A stretch of DNA of 37,822 bases from positions 1-37,822 of the forward strand of contig JALZWO010000203.1 of NCBI GenBank assembly GCA_023300375.1, given 5' to 3'. A program made the translations under genes and the position numbers. The notes under the pieces were generated by a model. The model made no database searches. It saw only the letters and a program-made list of their open reading frames with translations, and had not been told where the DNA came from. Numbering within the stretch: position 1 is the stretch's first letter; the number at the start of each line of letters is the position of its first letter. Below are positions 35,253 through 37,822 of this stretch, one piece after another. This stretch comes from Granulosicoccus sp. Lineage in GTDB: Bacteria > Pseudomonadota > Gammaproteobacteria > Granulosicoccales > Granulosicoccaceae.

Positions 35253-37205
35253 ATGGATTTTAGCCATAAATTCACAAATCACGGTGATTTGCTAAATACT
35301 ATTGATCATTGGATGGGCAATCGCAGGGAAAATTCCCACAGGTTTTTGCTTATCGTGACAACGCTGACTCCACTTTGGCTTGAAAAATTGGCACATCTGG
35401 GCAATTTTGACTACGTAAGCCATGAATCTGGCGCTGACAGATCCGATCGTATCGCCGCCTTACTGGGCTCCGAACGCAGCAGCGCAGTTGTCACGCTAGC
35501 TCCAAAGCCAGATTTAGGACTAATTGCAGCTGTAGCCGGCACGATCAAGGCCGGTGGCCTGATGGTTCTAGGCATTAACCCGTCACGTTCAAGTCACTCC
35601 TTACGGCGACTACTCAGCCTAGCTGAACAGTTAGCCACGGAGCACTCTGCGTGTGTGGCACAAGTTATTGCTGCTCCAGACCCCCTATCGACTGTAGGAA
35701 CTAGCTTCTCAGCATCACGACCAATACTTGACGAGGGCTACAACTCAACAGCCTCTAAGCCAGCACTTGAACCCAGACTCATCAATCCAGACGCCTTAGC
35801 AGAGCAGAATGCGTTACTCAGCTCAGCAATCAAGCATGTTGGCTCTCGTCATAATAGCTGCGTGGCTATCACCGGCACTCGCGGACGCGGAAAATCTACA
35901 CTCTTAGCACGACTCGCAAAGCATTTCGCTAACAACAACACGCCAATCGCAGTAACAACGCAAAACAAATCGGCACTGGGCAGTTGGGCTCAACACGCGC
36001 CCCTTGCAGGGCAATGGTTTATCGCCCCTGAAAAAGCCGCAACACAAAGTGGCACACTGCTGTTTGTGGATGAAGCCGCCAATTTCCCATTAGCAACCAT
36101 CCAACGGTTTCTCGACAATTTCAGTCACGTGATATTGGCTTCCACCATAGATGGCTATGAGTCGGGGGGACGCGCCCTGGATATTCGTTTATTGAGCGAT
36201 CAATCGCAATCAAATAGTGATTTCTTACAACTTGAACCACAAGAGCCTTGGCGCTGGTCAGCCCATGATCCTCTCGAAACCCTAATATCCAGACTATTAC
36301 TCAATCAAACTATCGAGCCCTCAAAAATTTGCGGTGAGCCCCCTAAAAGTGCTGAATTCCAGATCAAACGCATCTCTCAACAAGAACTTGCAGGCAACGA
36401 AGCGCTACTGGCTTCCGTCTACTCTTTACTCAAGGCCACGCACTACCAAACATCAACCAAAGATCTCGAACATTTACTGGATGCCACCAGCTTACAAGTA
36501 TGGGCACAGATGCAGTTCACCGGAGGATGTCAGCGAGCAGTCGCCGTGTTGTTATTGGAAATCGAAGGAGAGATCGAAAATAAAGACGATTTACACGAAG
36601 ACATTGTGAGTAAAACACGCCGTCTACCAAACCAGTTACTACCCCAGCTGCTTGCACAGAGCGCAAACACGCCAATGGCACTGCATAAACGCTACGGTCG
36701 AGTATTGCGTATTGCTGTGGCACCAGAGCACAGGCGATGTCATTTGGCTACAGAGCTGCTCCGTTCGGTTATCGCCGAAGCTCAACTGGATGCCTTTGGT
36801 GCAAGCTTTGCCTCAGATGAAAGATCAAACGCTTTTTGGCAAGCCTGCGGCTTTCAGACTTTTCACAGAGGCTTTAAAGATAACCCACGCACCGGCCAAC
36901 GTGCTATCGCTGTGCTGCGCAGCTTTGAAGCCACTACAAAAGCAGTAATGGATACAGCGGTCAGAATTTACAAAGACAACGAAAACAGTGACAAACACGA
37001 TGGCCAGGCTATTTCTTCTTTTGACGATATAGCCCTGCTGCAACGCTTTGTGCTTGGCCAGCGCAGCATGCACGACTCTCGAAGCGCCATCAGGCGTCTG
37101 CCTGTAGTTAACACCTTGCCGCTAGAAAGAACTAGCTCACAAAGTAGAAAGCAACATGAACTTCTCCTGCGTAAGTGCGTAGAAAAAGCGATGAAGAGGA
37201 AATAG
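35253..37205 (+). CDS. tmcA: tRNA(Met) cytidine acetyltransferase TmcA
   Basis: 650 residues from the ATG at 35253; a GTG at 35145 would add 36 residues without similarity to the usual N-terminus. Domains: N-terminal DUF1726-like part (FLLIVTTLTPLWLEKL), helicase-like ATPase with Walker A AITGTRGRGKST (~206-217), Walker B LLFVDEAANFPL, and motif STIDGYESGGRALDIRL; then a GNAT acetyltransferase with RVLRIAVAPEHRRCHLATELL (~480-500, acetyl-CoA loop) and GASFASDERSNAFWQACGF. The enzyme makes N4-acetylcytidine at the wobble position of elongator tRNA-Met using ATP and acetyl-CoA, preventing misreading of AUA. Length is near E. coli TmcA (671). Followed after 115 bp by a secreted-protein gene. Confidence 0.92.
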   Translation: MDFSHKFTNHGDLLNTIDHWMGNRRENSHRFLLIVTTLTPLWLEKLAHLGNFDYVSHESGADRSDRIAALLGSERSSAVVTLAPKPDLGLIAAVAGTIKAGGLMVLGINPSRSSHSLRRLLSLAEQLATEHSACVAQVIAAPDPLSTVGTSFSASRPILDEGYNSTASKPALEPRLINPDALAEQNALLSSAIKHVGSRHNSCVAITGTRGRGKSTLLARLAKHFANNNTPIAVTTQNKSALGSWAQHAPLAGQWFIAPEKAATQSGTLLFVDEAANFPLATIQRFLDNFSHVILASTIDGYESGGRALDIRLLSDQSQSNSDFLQLEPQEPWRWSAHDPLETLISRLLLNQTIEPSKICGEPPKSAEFQIKRISQQELAGNEALLASVYSLLKATHYQTSTKDLEHLLDATSLQVWAQMQFTGGCQRAVAVLLLEIEGEIENKDDLHEDIVSKTRRLPNQLLPQLLAQSANTPMALHKRYGRVLRIAVAPEHRRCHLATELLRSVIAEAQLDAFGASFASDERSNAFWQACGFQTFHRGFKDNPRTGQRAIAVLRSFEATTKAVMDTAVRIYKDNENSDKHDGQAISSFDDIALLQRFVLGQRSMHDSRSAIRRLPVVNTLPLERTSSQSRKQHELLLRKCVEKAMKRK

Positions 37206-37320
37206 GCACTCACTTTGCCCGTAGATTAGTAGAGCGAGCGTGAATACGTTGCTACCGAACCGCCTTCTGTGGCAAATAACTTTCCTCAAATTTGGCCTTT
37301 AAAAACGAGCACCTTCGCGC

Positions 37321-37822
37321 ATGATCGACACTGCCCTGTTAAAACGTTATTTTAACATTCTAGTAATTAGCTCAGGCCTGTCGCTACTGCAAGGTGGCGC
37401 GCATGCAGAAACGCCGATCGCTAGCCCAACTACCCAAGCAACAGCAGCCGCTATCGCGGCTAAGTATGGCAACGAGGTTGTTTACACAGTATCAAGAAAC
37501 GGCAAGAAAATTGGCACCCATAAGATGAGTTTTTCGCAGAACGGCAGCGAGCTATTGGTTAGCGTCGATTCATTAATAAGAGTCACCGTACTCCGCATAC
37601 CGATCTATCGGTTGACGTATAAATCTGAAGAGCGTTGGCTAGACAATGTGCTGATTTCAGCCAACGCTACGACTACTGAAGATGGTGAGGCCAACACCGT
37701 ATCGTATGAAAAATCAAACGATGAAAATGCAGCCGCCAGCCCTTCCTTCACGAGTAACCACTGGCATAAGGGCGTTTTGGCTAGCCACTCGTTATTCAAT
37801 ACCTTGACCGGTGAGGTGAGCC
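37321..37822 (+). CDS. DUF6134-like secreted protein (partial, 3' end outside window)
   Basis: Open from the ATG at 37321 to the window edge, 167 residues seen. A signal peptide (YFNILVISSGLSLLQGGAHA, cleavage near residue 29) is followed by EVVYTVSRNGKKIGTHKMSFSQNGSELLVSVDS, IYRLTYKSEERWLDNVLISANATTTEDG, and SNHWHKGVLASHSLFNTLTGEV. This beta-rich pattern (YxVxRxGxxIGxH..., YxYxxxExWxDGxLxxxxAxTxxxG, TLTG) is that of DUF6134 proteins, periplasmic or lipid-linked, of unknown function. About the last third is probably cut off. Confidence 0.7.
   Translation, partial: MIDTALLKRYFNILVISSGLSLLQGGAHAETPIASPTTQATAAAIAAKYGNEVVYTVSRNGKKIGTHKMSFSQNGSELLVSVDSLIRVTVLRIPIYRLTYKSEERWLDNVLISANATTTEDGEANTVSYEKSNDENAAASPSFTSNHWHKGVLASHSLFNTLTGEVS

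Overview
The window looks like chromosomal DNA of a free-living, probably marine gammaproteobacterium of roughly balanced base composition. The evidence is the mix of genes: an EF-G 2 type second elongation factor, bacterial TmcA, AMP nucleosidase, a Bcr/CflA exporter, an organic-acid TRAP transporter of the TAXI type, MmsA, CobS/CobT and REP-like palindromes. A relative of Granulosicoccus or Arenicella is only a guess. I see no rRNA, tRNA, CRISPR array, transposase or phage gene, so this reads as core plus ordinary accessory chromosome rather than an island.

Layout. 1-1267 (minus): a phytanoyl-CoA-dioxygenase-like enzyme followed by an Sfp/EntD-type phosphopantetheinyl transferase that runs off the left edge. 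1364-6916 (plus): a double-length UvrA-like protein with four ABC ATPase cores. 7112-9234 (plus): a periplasmic cell-wall amidase and an FMN-binding PPOX protein, separated by about 370 bp that hold two tandem hairpins whose stems covary. 9364-11124 (plus): a polar amino-acid ABC receptor and permease without an ATPase. 11144-11638 (minus): a protein with an eroded GGDEF domain. 11934-14238: two divergent paralogous phosphoribosyltransferases, the second followed closely by a DUF368/PopT lipid-carrier transporter. 14268-16990 (minus): MmsA translationally coupled to a Bcr/CflA exporter. 17135-17680 (plus): a hypoxanthine-DNA glycosylase whose last codons lie in a REP element. 17685-21150 (minus): TAXI receptor and fused TRAP permease. 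21298-24178 (minus): CobS and CobT, overlapping. 24473-26557 (minus): EF-G 2.

27151-31775 (plus) is the most unusual block: two different ATP-grasp ligases (one like the ATP-grasp half of cyanophycin synthetase but free-standing), an MFS transporter and AMP nucleosidase, closely packed on one strand. The likely job is ATP-driven amide-bond formation on a small molecule plus its export; the substrate cannot be read from sequence. 31822-34436 (minus): an M14 cytosolic-type carboxypeptidase and a repeat-rich fasciclin lipoprotein with a strong intrinsic terminator between them. 35253-37205 (plus): TmcA. 37321 to the right edge: the start of a DUF6134-like secreted protein.

Several intergenic regions carry structure worth checking: the covarying hairpins at 8499-8593, interleaved inverted repeats after the UvrA-like gene, an attenuator-like hairpin between TRAP receptor and permease, and a REP element trailing off into decaying 19-bp tandem units at 24272-24397. 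All identifications are from reading motifs by eye; no database search was possible.
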